A stretch of 64,000 bases of DNA from assembly GCF_900021165.1 (NCBI RefSeq), contig NZ_FCOQ01000009.1:124001-188000 (forward strand), read 5' to 3'. The stretch comes from Paenibacillus phocaeensis. GTDB taxonomy: Bacteria; Bacillota; Bacilli; Paenibacillales; Paenibacillaceae. This document shows positions 32,369-41,707 of the stretch, piece by piece (within the stretch, counting starts at the first letter, position 1; the number at the start of each line of letters is the position of its first letter). Both the position numbers and the translations under genes were made by a program. A model generated the notes under the pieces. The model made no database searches. It was not told the origin of the DNA and was given only the letters and a program-made list of their open reading frames with translations.

Positions 32369-34018
32369 TCATGGTTTTGTCGGTTCCGCCTCTTCCGGGA
32401 GATCGGGATGATCATCGGATCGGAATTCCGTAGGTGTCATCCCGGTAATTCGCTTGAACATTTCGCTAAAATACCGCCGCTCTTCGTAGCCCACGGCTGT
32501 AGAAACTTCCTGTACCGACCTGCCTTCCGCCAGCAGGGTTTTGGCCAAGCGAATTCGTTCCTGATTCACGTACTGTGTGACCGTCATTCCGGTGACTTTC
32601 TTGAACAGGCTGGAGTAATAACTCACGCTGAGATGCACATGCGCCGCGCACTCGGCTAAGGTGACTTCTTCCCCCAACCGGCCTTGGATAAACTCCAGCG
32701 ATTTGAAGATAATCTTTTGACTTTCCGACAAGGTATTGCTGGCCACCACGGACGCTCCCTCACGGCATAGGAGGGACAGCTGCTGCTCCAGGCTGCTTAA
32801 CGGCAGCCCGGTGGTCCCCCGCATCGTTTTATAGCGGGTGATCAGCGGTTGCACCTCGGCGAACGGCGCCAGCTCATATAAGGCCCGAATCACGGAGGCA
32901 GCCAGCTCGTCGTACAAGCTGAGCAAATAATCCGGGTGAGGCGGCGGCGTAAGACCTTGAAGCTGCGAAGAGATGGAGCCTAAGAGGAAGGCCGCCCGTT
33001 CCCCGTTGCCCGTGCGAAGCGCGAGAAGAATTTCGTCCTTTCGCTCCAGAGACAGCGGAGCCTGACTCCCGGTCTCGGGCAAATCGCCGACGCCGATCGC
33101 GGCATTGCCTTCGCTGAAGATATGATACGCGAGCGCCCGTTCTGCCTCCCGATAGGCATCGGGAAGCTGATGGGTCTGCCGGACTGGACCGGAGACGCCG
33201 ATGGATACCGTGAATTTGGTGTACTGCTCGATATTCCGGCAGCAAGACTCGGCAATCCACGTTGCATTCTGTGGGGCGGTATCGTTCAAGAGCGCCAGGA
33301 AACGGTTATTTTTAGCGCGAATGACAACGCATCTGCCGGATTGGCGGATCGTTTCCTCCACGATATTTTGCAGCGAGAATCGAATCAGTTCGACTTCGCG
33401 AATCGAAAGCTCGGCGACCTGTTCCCGAAATTTATCGATCTCAATCAACATCACGATAAAACCTTGGGGCTCCAGATCGATCCCCAGGAAATTCCATCGT
33501 TCAGAAGCATGCTCCCAGGTCGTTCGATGGCGGACAAGCATACTTAGGTATTCCTGCCGAAGCACCGGCATGCTCTCTCTCAGCTTCGACTCCATCAAGT
33601 GATGGCGGTGCAGCTCAGAGCGTTCCTCCAGAATCTCCGCCTTGGCTCGCAGCACGACGTCGAGAATCTCTTCCTCCGTAAACGGCTTGACGACAAATTC
33701 ATAGGCCCCCAGATGAACCGCCTGCTGGGCATAATCGAAATCCGCATACCCGCTGATGAGGATCACTTTGCAGTGATGATTGGCTTCGAGCATCTGCTGG
33801 AGCATCGTCAGACCGTCCATTCTCGGCATCCGAATGTCCGTGATCACCAAGTCCGGCTTCCCCCGGGTTACCAGCTCCAACCCGTCCCATCCGTTGGACG
33901 AAGTCCCTTGCAGCGAAATCCCGTAATCCTCCCAGCGGATGGCCATCAAACCGTCGACAACGCTTCGGATATCATCAATCACGCATAAACGGATAGGATC
34001 TTGCAACTCATCCTTCAT
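32369..34018 (-). CDS. AraC-family response regulator (YesN type)
   Basis: A 549-residue regulator. The N-terminal receiver has phospho-Asp in DLVITDIRMPRMDG near residue 57 and Lys in FVVKPFTEEE near 107. A long central region (about 150-430) is followed by two AraC helix-turn-helix units (HLSVSYYSSLFKKVTG and YEERRYFSEMFKRITGMTP). YesN-type regulators activate adjacent polysaccharide uptake genes. It overlaps the kinase gene by 11 nt. Control of the ABC-GH130 operon downstream is inferred from position. Confidence 0.92.
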   Translation of the reverse strand: MKDELQDPIRLCVIDDIRSVVDGLMAIRWEDYGISLQGTSSNGWDGLELVTRGKPDLVITDIRMPRMDGLTMLQQMLEANHHCKVILISGYADFDYAQQAVHLGAYEFVVKPFTEEEILDVVLRAKAEILEERSELHRHHLMESKLRESMPVLRQEYLSMLVRHRTTWEHASERWNFLGIDLEPQGFIVMLIEIDKFREQVAELSIREVELIRFSLQNIVEETIRQSGRCVVIRAKNNRFLALLNDTAPQNATWIAESCCRNIEQYTKFTVSIGVSGPVRQTHQLPDAYREAERALAYHIFSEGNAAIGVGDLPETGSQAPLSLERKDEILLALRTGNGERAAFLLGSISSQLQGLTPPPHPDYLLSLYDELAASVIRALYELAPFAEVQPLITRYKTMRGTTGLPLSSLEQQLSLLCREGASVVASNTLSESQKIIFKSLEFIQGRLGEEVTLAECAAHVHLSVSYYSSLFKKVTGMTVTQYVNQERIRLAKTLLAEGRSVQEVSTAVGYEERRYFSEMFKRITGMTPTEFRSDDHPDLPEEAEPTKP

Positions 34019-35777
34019 CTTTCTTCTCTCCTTCCAGCGGTAAAGTTAACCTCACCGTCGTCCCCTGACCCGGCTTGCTATCCAGCGTTAAATTCGCCTG
34101 ATCTCCGTAAAACAGCTGCAGTCGGCTGATCAGGTTCTGAATGGCATACCCATGCTCGGGAGCTGACTCTTGGGGCGGCCGAACGTCCTCTTGTTCCATG
34201 CCCCGTCCATTGTCTGAGACGGTAATCACCGCAAGCTTCTGATCCGGCCCTAACGCAGCCTCGATTGTAATTCGCCCGCCGGTTTCCATATCCTTGAAGC
34301 CATGCAGGATACTGTTCTCCACGAGCGGCTGAAGCATGAGGCGCGGAATCGGCCACGTATGGAGCCGCGAATCCTCGCCGCGAATCTCGTATTGAAATAA
34401 ATTCGGGTAACACAACGCTTGAATCTCCAGATATTGTTTGACGTGCTCCAGCTCCTTCTGCAGCGTCGTAATCTCGTTGCCTTTATTGAGTCCAAGCTGG
34501 AACAAACGCGACAATGAAACGACCATCCGCTGGGACTCTTCCACTTGTCCCAGCTTCAGCTTCCAATACACCGTGTTCAGCGTATTGTACAGAAAATGCG
34601 GGTCCATCTGAGCGGACAACGCTTTAATCTCCGCGGAGCGTTTATGGGTCTCCGCCTGCTTGACCTCCTCGATCAAGACGACGACTTGCTCCAGCATCCG
34701 ATTAAAGCGAAACCCCACCTGCGCCAGCTCATCATTGCCTTGTCCCGTGAATCTCGCGGTGAGATCATTCGCCTCTACGCGCTTCATCACCTTCTGCAGC
34801 CCCTGCAATGGGGAAAGCAGGTAGCGGGTCAACCCGCCGGAGATGAAGGCGGTGATCACGAAGGCCCCCAGGGTGATGCCGACGATCATCCATTTCACGT
34901 AGATTAGGTCCCTTAGGACGTAATCCTTCGATTGCATGGTCACCATCGTCCAGTCGGCAATGCCCAGCCGGGCGTAATTCAGCAGATACTCGCGGCGATC
35001 AACCCGGTAGGAAGCGCTTCCAGTCCCTGCCGCGTCGTGATGCCCCCATTCGTTCAAAATAGGAACCTGGCTGACCGCCTTCTGGACCAAGCTGCTATTT
35101 TGCGAATAGACCGGTACCCCCTGCGCATTGAGCAGAAAACGGACCGCTTCCTGTCCCACCCCTGCCTCGACCAGATTCCGGAACCCCTCTTCCCGGATAT
35201 TTACCACAATATAGACCTCTTTGACCGGCGTATCGAAGATCGGTTCCAGGATGAGCGAGATCACTCGGTCTTTTCCCGAAAACAACATGTCTTCATGCCC
35301 CTCAACCCAAACGTTTTTATTCTCTTGCCGGACTCTGTCGTAGAGGAACGTATCTTGAAACCGGCTCTGGCGATTCCGATTCATCGTCAGCGGGTAAAAC
35401 TCGCCGATCGGAGTGGAAATGTAAATGGAGTGAATCAGCGGTTCGGCGATCCGGGCTTGGGAGAATACGTTATCCATATTGGCCAGATGCGTATAATACC
35501 GGTTCGCCTCCCCGGTCGAAGCATCCTTCAGCATGCTGCGAAAAGGCTGGCTTAACATAAACGTCATCATAATAATCATGAGTTTATTCAGCTTCTCATC
35601 GACGATTTGAGCCGATTTGGTCACCGTATCCTGGGTTAGATTTAAAGCGTTCTTCTCCACAACATCAGCCGAAATGGAATAAGAGAATCCCCCGGTAATC
35701 AATATCGAGAGGAGGATGACGATAAGAAAGGCCGATTTCAGCTTGCTGCGGAACGTGCGGCTTCTGAAGAAGTTCAT
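34008..35777 (-). CDS. Sensor histidine kinase (YesM type)
   Basis: A 589-residue membrane kinase of the LytS/YesM class. Membrane segments at about 14-34 and 292-315 enclose a ~260-residue extracellular sensor, followed by HAMP and the His_kinase domain with phospho-His in QMDPHFLYNTLNTVYWK near 397. The ATPase has LVENSILHGF, SDNGRGM and GYAIQNLISRL. The large outside domain suggests detection of a sugar or polymer fragment. It is the first gene of the regulatory pair. Confidence 0.92.
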   Translation of the reverse strand: MNFFRSRTFRSKLKSAFLIVILLSILITGGFSYSISADVVEKNALNLTQDTVTKSAQIVDEKLNKLMIIMMTFMLSQPFRSMLKDASTGEANRYYTHLANMDNVFSQARIAEPLIHSIYISTPIGEFYPLTMNRNRQSRFQDTFLYDRVRQENKNVWVEGHEDMLFSGKDRVISLILEPIFDTPVKEVYIVVNIREEGFRNLVEAGVGQEAVRFLLNAQGVPVYSQNSSLVQKAVSQVPILNEWGHHDAAGTGSASYRVDRREYLLNYARLGIADWTMVTMQSKDYVLRDLIYVKWMIVGITLGAFVITAFISGGLTRYLLSPLQGLQKVMKRVEANDLTARFTGQGNDELAQVGFRFNRMLEQVVVLIEEVKQAETHKRSAEIKALSAQMDPHFLYNTLNTVYWKLKLGQVEESQRMVVSLSRLFQLGLNKGNEITTLQKELEHVKQYLEIQALCYPNLFQYEIRGEDSRLHTWPIPRLMLQPLVENSILHGFKDMETGGRITIEAALGPDQKLAVITVSDNGRGMEQEDVRPPQESAPEHGYAIQNLISRLQLFYGDQANLTLDSKPGQGTTVRLTLPLEGEKKDEG

Positions 35778-35947
35778 AAAATCCCGCCTTCGTCCATCAA
35801 ATGAGTGTCTCTTGATCAGATCTTTCCCTGTCCTTTGATTATGTCATTCGGCTCCGCCTTCAACAAGAACTTCGAGATGGCGCAGTCGATTTACCGTACC
35901 TAAACCTTCGTTTTGTCTCCCTCGGCCTCCACAAGCATGCTCGAATG

Positions 35948-35996
35948 GAAAAAGGGTCTGCCCGAGGCGTTCTTTAGCCCCAGGCACACCCTTTCT
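35948..35996 (-). terminator. Terminator of trpS
   Basis: AAAGGGTGTGCCTGGGGC and its partner GCCTCGGGCAGACCCTTT (with bulges) form a long stem on the minus strand, ending in TTTTTCC, just past the trpS stop. Confidence 0.8.
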
Positions 35997-36012
35997 TCCC
36001 TAGTTTCACCGT

Positions 36013-36996
36013 TTATTTCCCGACAAACCCCATCAGGCGCTGAACGTCCTGCAGCGTTTTCTCGGCCATTTCAGACGCTCTTTCCGCACCTTGGCGCAAG
36101 ATGCTGCGCAGCTCGCCCGATTCGCGAATGTCGCGGTAACGCTGCTGGAGCGGCTCCAGCACGCTGACGACAACCTCGGCCAGATCCTTCTTGAACGGCC
36201 CGTACATCTGTCCTTCGTAACGCTTCTCCACCTCGGCGATCGTAAGGCCTGAGCATTGGCTGTAGATCGTGATGAGATTGCTGACCTCCGGCTTGCCCGC
36301 CGGATCGAACTTCACTTCCCGGCCCGAGTCGGTCGTCGCCCGGCTGATCTTCTTGCGGATCTCATCCGGCGTATCCAAGAGGGCGATATAGCTGCCCGGA
36401 TTCGGATTGCTCTTGCTCATTTTCTTGGAGGCATCGTCCAACGACATGATGCGTGCGCCAACTTCCGGAATATACGGCTCCGGCAGCGTAAAGTAGTCGC
36501 CGAACCGATGGTTGAACCGACCGGCCAAATCGCGGGTCAATTCCAGGTGCTGCTTCTGGTCTTCCCCAACCGGCACCAGGTCTGCGTTATAAATCAGAAT
36601 GTCCGCCGCCATTAATGCGGGATAGACGAACAGCCCGGCCCCTACGGATTCCTTGCCGGCCGACTTATCTTTGAATTGCGTCATCCGTTCCAATTCGCCC
36701 ATCGAGGTGAGCGTCGTCAGCAGCCATCCGAGCTGCGCATGCGGCATCACGTGGGATTGCAGGTACACATTGGCTTTGTTCGGATCGATGCCGGCGGCGA
36801 TATACAGCGCCGCCACCGCTTCGGATTGCTCCGTCAGCGCGGCCGGCTCCTGCGGAACCGTGATCGCGTGCAGATCCACGACCATAAAGTTGCAGGCATA
36901 TTCATGCTGCAAGGTGACGAAATTTTTGATGGCTCCGATGTAGTTGCCTAGCGTCAGCTTGCCGCTGGGTTGGATGCCGGATAATACTTTTTTCAT
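36013..36996 (-). CDS. trpS: Tryptophan--tRNA ligase
   Basis: A 327-residue class I aminoacyl-tRNA synthetase that charges tRNA-Trp. The HIGH-equivalent is PSGKLTLGNYIG near residues 11-22, and KMSKS appears in SKKMSKSNPN near 193. Length is normal for bacterial TrpRS. A T-box leader precedes the gene, so expression rises when uncharged tRNA-Trp accumulates. It is monocistronic, with a terminator after the stop. Confidence 0.96.
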   Translation of the reverse strand: MKKVLSGIQPSGKLTLGNYIGAIKNFVTLQHEYACNFMVVDLHAITVPQEPAALTEQSEAVAALYIAAGIDPNKANVYLQSHVMPHAQLGWLLTTLTSMGELERMTQFKDKSAGKESVGAGLFVYPALMAADILIYNADLVPVGEDQKQHLELTRDLAGRFNHRFGDYFTLPEPYIPEVGARIMSLDDASKKMSKSNPNPGSYIALLDTPDEIRKKISRATTDSGREVKFDPAGKPEVSNLITIYSQCSGLTIAEVEKRYEGQMYGPFKKDLAEVVVSVLEPLQQRYRDIRESGELRSILRQGAERASEMAEKTLQDVQRLMGFVGK

Positions 36997-37073
36997 TCGT
37001 AAATCCCCCTTCTATGCGTTTGGTTCATGAAAAAAACATACTGCCATTCCTGCGTCAGCGAGTTCGATCCAAT

Positions 37074-37368
37074 GCAAAAAGGCCCCACGCCCGCAAAGGG
37101 ACGTGAGACCGTGGTGCCACCCTCATTCGCCGACATTGAGTTCACGGAGTATCCCAGGGACACCCCCTCAAGAATTATCGGCCTTATCTATCCGTAACGT
37201 GGATCACCCGTCCGGCCTACTGGGAAAAGGTTCGCTTACCTCTTCATGTTCAGCGCGGCGCTCCGAGGCCCATTCGGCAAAAGCTCCTCCACCGGTTTGC
37301 ATCAACCACCGGCTTTCTGCAGGACGAATCCTTTGCTTACTTCCCCTCATCTCCGCTGTATTTGTATT
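37074..37368 (-). promoter_or_regulatory. T-box riboswitch of trpS
   Basis: On the minus strand the T-box core GGTGGCACCACGG lies at 37109-37121, immediately followed by a terminator (GTCTCACGTCCC/GGGCGTGGGGC then TTTTT at 37076-37110). About 230 nt of leader upstream has room for stem I; a TGG triplet in GCCGAATGGGCC at 37270-37272 could be the specifier for Trp. Uncharged tRNA binding would favour antitermination. Confidence 0.9.
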
Positions 37369-37374
37369 GTATTT

Positions 37375-37403
37375 ATCATAATTTGCCCGAAAGGCGGTGT
37401 CAA
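37375..37403 (-). promoter_or_regulatory. trpS promoter
   Basis: TTGACA (37398-37403), 17-bp spacer, TATGAT (37375-37380) on the minus strand. Nearly consensus sigma-A promoter placed right before the T-box leader. Confidence 0.85.
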
Positions 37404-37484
37404 ATCCATTTTTCGTCCAACGGAAAAAGTGTTATGATTAGTCTAGCTTAACGGAACTGATTATGTGGGAAAAGGAGCAACGAT

Positions 37485-38459
37485 ATGAAAAAGGTGACCA
37501 AAGGGCAATGGAACGGTTACGATACGTACATCTTACATAGCCGCGAGCTTGAAGTCACGCTGCTACCCCGCCTTGGAAATAACGTCATTCGTATATGGGA
37601 CCATGTCCAGCAGCGTGATGTGCTGCGTCATCCAGATGAGAACGAACTTGATTTCTATTTGCAGAAGCCCTATCACTTCGGCATCCCGCTCTTAACTCCC
37701 CCTGGGCGCATTCGCAGAGGGCATTTCACATATGCCGGGCAAGAATATCAATTCGATCGCAACACCGCGAACGACAACCATATTCATGGTTTGCACCGGA
37801 CGCAAAGCTGGTGCGTAAGCGATATCGAAGAGGATGATGAAGGCTGTGCGATCACGACGGAATTCATCACCTCCGACGATCCGGACTGGATTCGGCAATA
37901 CCCCGAACCCTTGAAGCTGGAGATGACGCTCAGGCTGCAGGGGCCAAGTTTGAAGCAATCCTTTAAGATTACCCATCTGGGCCAGAACCCCGCGCCATTC
38001 GGGTTGGGTCTGCATACCTGGTTCAGAATTGACGGAGAACCCGGTCGCTGGAATCTGCAGCTCCCCGTCACCGATCTCTTTGTCTCCGACGAAGAGAATA
38101 TTCCTACCGGGGAAACCGCCCCTCTGGGAACCTGGGATGCCCTCAATCAGGGAATGAATCTGAGCGGCGTGAACTGCGACACGATGCTTCGTATCGGCGG
38201 CAAACCGGCAGAAGCTCTGATGATGCGCGATGACGGCTACGGACTTCGCTACACCGCTGACCCGGAGCATTTTAAATTCTGGGTGATCTATTCGAAGGGA
38301 GAGGCAGATCAATTTTTCTGCATCGAGCCTTATACCTGGCTGCCGGATGCCCCCAACTTAAAGCTTCCGGCCAAGGAAACCGGACTGATCGAGCTGACGC
38401 CTCAGCAAACGCTGGAGTTGAACCTTTCCTTGGAGATGATCTATCCGAATAACGGCTGA
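37485..38459 (+). CDS. Aldose 1-epimerase family protein
   Basis: A 324-residue galactose mutarotase-like beta-sandwich enzyme. It has the family's HIHGLHR stretch (near residue 100), the later GLGLHTWFRID (His near 182, probable catalytic acid) and the C-terminal CIEPYTWLPDAPN with the Glu base near 285. It interconverts anomers of a sugar, cytosolic, without signal peptide. AAGGAG precedes ATG 37485 and a terminator follows. It is a lone gene divergent from trpS, so the exact sugar is not indicated. Confidence 0.9.
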   Translation: MKKVTKGQWNGYDTYILHSRELEVTLLPRLGNNVIRIWDHVQQRDVLRHPDENELDFYLQKPYHFGIPLLTPPGRIRRGHFTYAGQEYQFDRNTANDNHIHGLHRTQSWCVSDIEEDDEGCAITTEFITSDDPDWIRQYPEPLKLEMTLRLQGPSLKQSFKITHLGQNPAPFGLGLHTWFRIDGEPGRWNLQLPVTDLFVSDEENIPTGETAPLGTWDALNQGMNLSGVNCDTMLRIGGKPAEALMMRDDGYGLRYTADPEHFKFWVIYSKGEADQFFCIEPYTWLPDAPNLKLPAKETGLIELTPQQTLELNLSLEMIYPNNG

Positions 38460-38481
38460 TCTCAGGTTTTTTTCAAAATTT

Positions 38482-38508
38482 CCGCCTTCCCTGGAAGGCG
38501 GTTTTTTT
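38482..38508 (+). terminator. Terminator of the epimerase gene
   Basis: CCGCCTTCC-CT-GGAAGGCGG followed by seven T. Confidence 0.9.
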
Positions 38509-38572
38509 GCATGGTACCGCGTTTTCTCGGCCGGATGAAATAATTACCATCCCCCTAGCTTTGAATTTTCCC

Positions 38573-38601
38573 GCATATTTTGCACCCTACGAACCATACT
38601 A
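38573..38601 (+). promoter_or_regulatory. Sigma-G-type promoter of the SASP gene
   Basis: GCATA (38573-38577), 17 nt, CATACTA (38595-38601). This matches the forespore sigma-G consensus and is correctly placed 30 nt before the start codon. Confidence 0.75.
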
Positions 38602-38631
38602 ACATCACAAACGCCAAAGGAGGTGACAAAC

Positions 38632-38859
38632 ATGGCAGGTCAAAGCCGCGGAAGCCGTAATAACCTTATTGTTCCTCAAGCAAACGCTGCGCTGCAACAA
38701 CTGAAATTTGAAGCAGCTCAGGAATTGGGCGTACAAATTCCGCAAGACGGTTACTATGGGAACTATACTTCCCGTGAAACCGGATCTCTTGGGGGCTACA
38801 TCACGAAACGTTTGGTTCAACTGGCGGAGCAGCAATTGTCGGGTCGTTCGAACCTGTAA
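38632..38859 (+). CDS. Alpha/beta-type small acid-soluble spore protein
   Basis: A 75-residue SASP that coats and protects DNA in the dormant spore and is degraded by GPR on germination. The family pattern is plain: NNLIVPQANAALQQLKFEAAQELG and later GNYTSRETGSLGGYITKRLV. The GPR cleavage region is around KFEAAQE. I set the start at ATG 38632 rather than 38623, because AAAGGAGGTGA stands just before it and the protein then opens MAGQSRG. Sigma-G promoter and terminator frame the gene as a single unit. Confidence 0.97.
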   Translation: MAGQSRGSRNNLIVPQANAALQQLKFEAAQELGVQIPQDGYYGNYTSRETGSLGGYITKRLVQLAEQQLSGRSNL

Positions 38860-38883
38860 CTTGCACTCCAATTACCCTCTATA

Positions 38884-38918
38884 GAAACAGGCGGTCTGCT
38901 TAGCAGATCGCCTGTTTC
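38884..38918. terminator. Bidirectional terminator after the SASP gene
   Basis: GAAACAGGCGGTCTGC-TTA-GCAGATCGCCTGTTTC, nearly perfect 16-bp stem. It can serve both the SASP gene and the convergent gene at 38971. Confidence 0.85.
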
Positions 38919-38970
38919 CCATATATCCGTAAATCTCGATGAGTGCGGGTTAGGCCTCCCGGCAGAAACT

Positions 38971-39387
38971 TTAGGAAGACATGTTCCGGTATGTATTTGT
39001 GCCGTTATCATGATGTGGGTACCGCTGGATCAACAAATTGGCCATATTATAGTTCGACTCCATGACGGCATCAATGACCACCGCGCCTTGTCGCAGCGCG
39101 AATTCGTAGCTGATCTCGCCATGCGTCCAGTAACGCTTGAATTGAAGGGATTGAATCGCCATCTTCCGAAAGGAATGGATCTGCTCCGCATTTAACCCGT
39201 GTGTATCCTCACTAAGCTGCCCGTTCCTTCCCTCAATCGGATTGTGGCGGATGCCAAATTTCCCGACGGTATTATTCCGGATCTGCAGAAATACGGTGCC
39301 CGAAGATAATCCCGCCAACTCCTCCTCCAGCTCCTTAAAAACCATGTCGATCTGCCTAACAAGCGAAATTTGCTCGGCTTTCAGCAT
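38971..39387 (-). CDS. Hypothetical cytosolic protein, 138 residues
   Basis: I do not recognise this family. It is hydrophilic, without membrane segments; the N-terminus is helical (LVRQIDMVFKELEEELAGL), then a mixed region containing GKFGIRHNPIEGR, and a C-terminal helix with MESNYNMANLLIQRYPHH. I chose ATG 39387 (MLKAEQ), preceded by AAGGTGGG, over 39417. A good sigma-A promoter lies at 39442-39470 and a terminator at 38884, so it is a real single-gene unit expressed in growth. Confidence 0.75.
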   Translation of the reverse strand: MLKAEQISLVRQIDMVFKELEEELAGLSSGTVFLQIRNNTVGKFGIRHNPIEGRNGQLSEDTHGLNAEQIHSFRKMAIQSLQFKRYWTHGEISYEFALRQGAVVIDAVMESNYNMANLLIQRYPHHDNGTNTYRNMSS

Positions 39388-39441
39388 ATTTTCCCACCTT
39401 TCCCCCAAAGATTGCAACCTATGATATAGGGCTTATGTCAC

Positions 39442-39470
39442 ATTATAGGATATCTCCTCCTAATCATCAA
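39442..39470 (-). promoter_or_regulatory. Sigma-A promoter of the 138-residue hypothetical gene
   Basis: TTGATG (39465-39470), 17-bp spacer, TATAAT (39442-39447) on the minus strand. Confidence 0.7.
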
Positions 39471-39544
39471 CAATATACAACATATTTGGTCATTTATGCC
39501 TAATCAAGATAAATATTTCTCCTTTATCCGACAAAATGCTACAT

Positions 39545-39581
39545 AAAAAATAGGCCCTCTTTCGAGGACCTTCGAGGGCCT
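39545..39581 (-). terminator. Terminator of pepF
   Basis: AGGCCCTC and GAGGGCCT with inner TCGA pairing, followed on the minus strand by ATTTTTTATG. Confidence 0.85.
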
Positions 39582-39590
39582 GTATAGATC

Positions 39591-41396
39591 TCAGGATTGG
39601 GTCAGTTCCAGGAAAGCGTCGACGTCGGCTACGTTCACCGCCATCGCTTCTCGCCAGAAGTCCGGCTTTGTCAAATCGACGCCAAGATGCTTGGCGGCCA
39701 GCTCCTCCACCGTCATGCGGCCTGTGTCCTCCAAGAGCGCATCGTATTTGGCCGCGAAGCTTTGGCCTTCCCGCTGCGCCATGGCATAGAGCCCGGTGCT
39801 GAACATATATCCGAAGGTGTAGGGGAAATTATAGAAAGGAACATCCGTGATATAGAAATGCAACTTGGACGCCCAGAAATGCGGGTGATAGCTGCCCAGC
39901 GAATCCAGGTAGGATTCACGCTGCGCCTCCTCCATCAGCTCGGACAACTCCGCCGCATCCAAGACCCCTTGCCGCCGTTTCTCGTAGAACCGGGTTTCGA
40001 ACAGGAACCGGGCATGAATGTTCATGTAGAAGGCGACCGAATTTTGAATTTTGTCGGCAAGCAAGACGATTTTGTCCTGGTCGTTCTCTGCGTTTTTCAC
40101 GAAGGCGTCGGCCAGGATCATTTCGGCAAATGTCGAGGCGGTCTCCGCTACGTTCATCGCATAGTCCTGATTAAATATCGGCAGCTCCTCCATCACATCT
40201 TGGTGATAAGCGTGCCCGAGCTCATGCGCCAGCGTGTACACGTTGGATACGGTTCCGCCAAACGTCATGAAGATCCGCGTCTGCTTGCTCTTCGGCAGCG
40301 AGGTACAGAATCCCCCCGGGCGTTTGCCGGGACGGTCCTCCGCTTCGATCCAGCGTTTGTTAAACGCCATCGTAGCGAACTCGGCCAGCTTGGGGCTGAA
40401 ATTCCCGAACTGCTGAACGATGTCCTCGGCTGCCTGCTCATACGTAATTTTGCCGGACGTCTGACCCAGCGGAGAATCCACATCCGTCCAGCTCAGCTTC
40501 TCTACGCCAAGCAGTTTGGCTTTCCGCTCCAAATACGCGACGAACTTCGCCTTGTTCTCGACGATGACCTGCCACATGGCATCCAGCGTAGCTTTGGACA
40601 TCCGGTTGATGGCGAGCGGTTCCTTCAGCACATCCTCCCAACCGCGTTTCTCGTACAATTTAAGCCGAAATCCCGCCAGACGATTCAACGTGTCGGCGCA
40701 GTAGTCCTCCGACTTCGTCCAGGCTTCTTCCCAACTGGCAAACACGCGCTCCCGTACGTTCCGATCGGGATCGTCCAATTTATTGGCCGCTTGGCCCACC
40801 GATAAAGTCTTAACCTCGCCATTCGCCTCTTCATAAGGCACGCCTACTTTGGCGACGATCGTATCATAATGCTGGCCCCATCCATGGTAGCCGTCCACCG
40901 CCAGGTCGGAGACCAGGTTCTCCAGCTCCGGCGCCAGCTTCTCCCGGGCAAGGTCCCGTTTCTCAGAGAGGACGAAGGAGATCGGCGCGATTTCTTCCCG
41001 ATTCATCCATGCCTCCCAGACCTCATCGCTCGTTAACCGGAGAATGTTCTGGAATAAAGTCATTACGTTGCTATAAGATGCGCCTAAAGAGGTGATTCTC
41101 GCGTCCAGCTGGATCGCTTTCTTATCCTGTTGGTCTTGTGCCGTCAAACAGCCGACAAAGCTGTTGGCTTCATACAGACTGGCGGCCGCCGCTTGCAGGT
41201 CCGCAATCAGGCCGTCCAGCCCTTTCGTCTCCTCCAGAGTGGACGGGGCTTCCATTTCTTGCAGCTTGGCCTGGAAGGCGGCAATCTCCCGCTCCAAAGC
41301 ATCGAGATGATCGCGCAGCGCTGTAGAGGCGGAGCCTCCAGGGAAAATCGTCTCCAGTTCCCAGGTAGGTTGAATCGTTCCGGCGAATCGTGACAT
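39591..41396 (-). CDS. M3 family oligoendopeptidase (PepF type)
   Basis: A 601-residue cytosolic zinc metallopeptidase that cuts medium-length peptides. The zinc site H-E-x-x-H is in TLAHELGHAYHQD near residue 388, with the third ligand Glu in AETASTFAEMIL about 25 residues on. Length and the closing FWASKLHFYITDVPFYNFPYTFGY block fit the PepF clade. A terminator lies directly downstream. It is flanked by unrelated short genes and appears to be monocistronic. Confidence 0.93.
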   Translation of the reverse strand: MSRFAGTIQPTWELETIFPGGSASTALRDHLDALEREIAAFQAKLQEMEAPSTLEETKGLDGLIADLQAAAASLYEANSFVGCLTAQDQQDKKAIQLDARITSLGASYSNVMTLFQNILRLTSDEVWEAWMNREEIAPISFVLSEKRDLAREKLAPELENLVSDLAVDGYHGWGQHYDTIVAKVGVPYEEANGEVKTLSVGQAANKLDDPDRNVRERVFASWEEAWTKSEDYCADTLNRLAGFRLKLYEKRGWEDVLKEPLAINRMSKATLDAMWQVIVENKAKFVAYLERKAKLLGVEKLSWTDVDSPLGQTSGKITYEQAAEDIVQQFGNFSPKLAEFATMAFNKRWIEAEDRPGKRPGGFCTSLPKSKQTRIFMTFGGTVSNVYTLAHELGHAYHQDVMEELPIFNQDYAMNVAETASTFAEMILADAFVKNAENDQDKIVLLADKIQNSVAFYMNIHARFLFETRFYEKRRQGVLDAAELSELMEEAQRESYLDSLGSYHPHFWASKLHFYITDVPFYNFPYTFGYMFSTGLYAMAQREGQSFAAKYDALLEDTGRMTVEELAAKHLGVDLTKPDFWREAMAVNVADVDAFLELTQS

Positions 41397-41503
41397 CGGT
41401 TCTCTTCCTTTCGTATCGTGATTATTGATGGCTTATGGGATTACAGTGTATGCTAATAGAGGTTGCACTATTATCTAGCTGCAGAATCCAGGAGGGATAT
41501 TCG

Positions 41504-41707
41504 ATGAAACCGTTGCAAATCTCGGCGGATACCGCCGTGAAATTAGCCGCAAAACTCAAAGTGCCGATCGAGCACCTTATGCATATGCCGCAGCACATTC
41601 TGTTACAGAAAATCGCGGAACTGGCTAAAGAAGAAGCGGGCAGCCCGGCCGCTGGCTCGGAACCCGGAACTGCCGGTCAAGCCGGTGAAGAAACCAAGCC
41701 CTCATGA
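41504..41707 (+). CDS. yycC: YycC family protein
   Basis: A 67-residue protein beginning MKPLQISADTAVKLAAKLKV and continuing PIEHLMHMPQHILLQKIAELA, the pattern of Bacillus YycC, of unknown function. The C-terminal 20 residues (EEAGSPAAGSEPG...) are a low-complexity tail. I chose ATG 41504 after AGGAGGG rather than the open frame upstream. It overlaps the next gene by ATGA, so the two are translationally coupled. Confidence 0.85.
   Translation: MKPLQISADTAVKLAAKLKVPIEHLMHMPQHILLQKIAELAKEEAGSPAAGSEPGTAGQAGEETKPS

Noticed and set aside
39597..40805. A 402-codon plus-strand frame
   Set aside because: Antisense to the PepF-type peptidase gene, with no recognisable motif.
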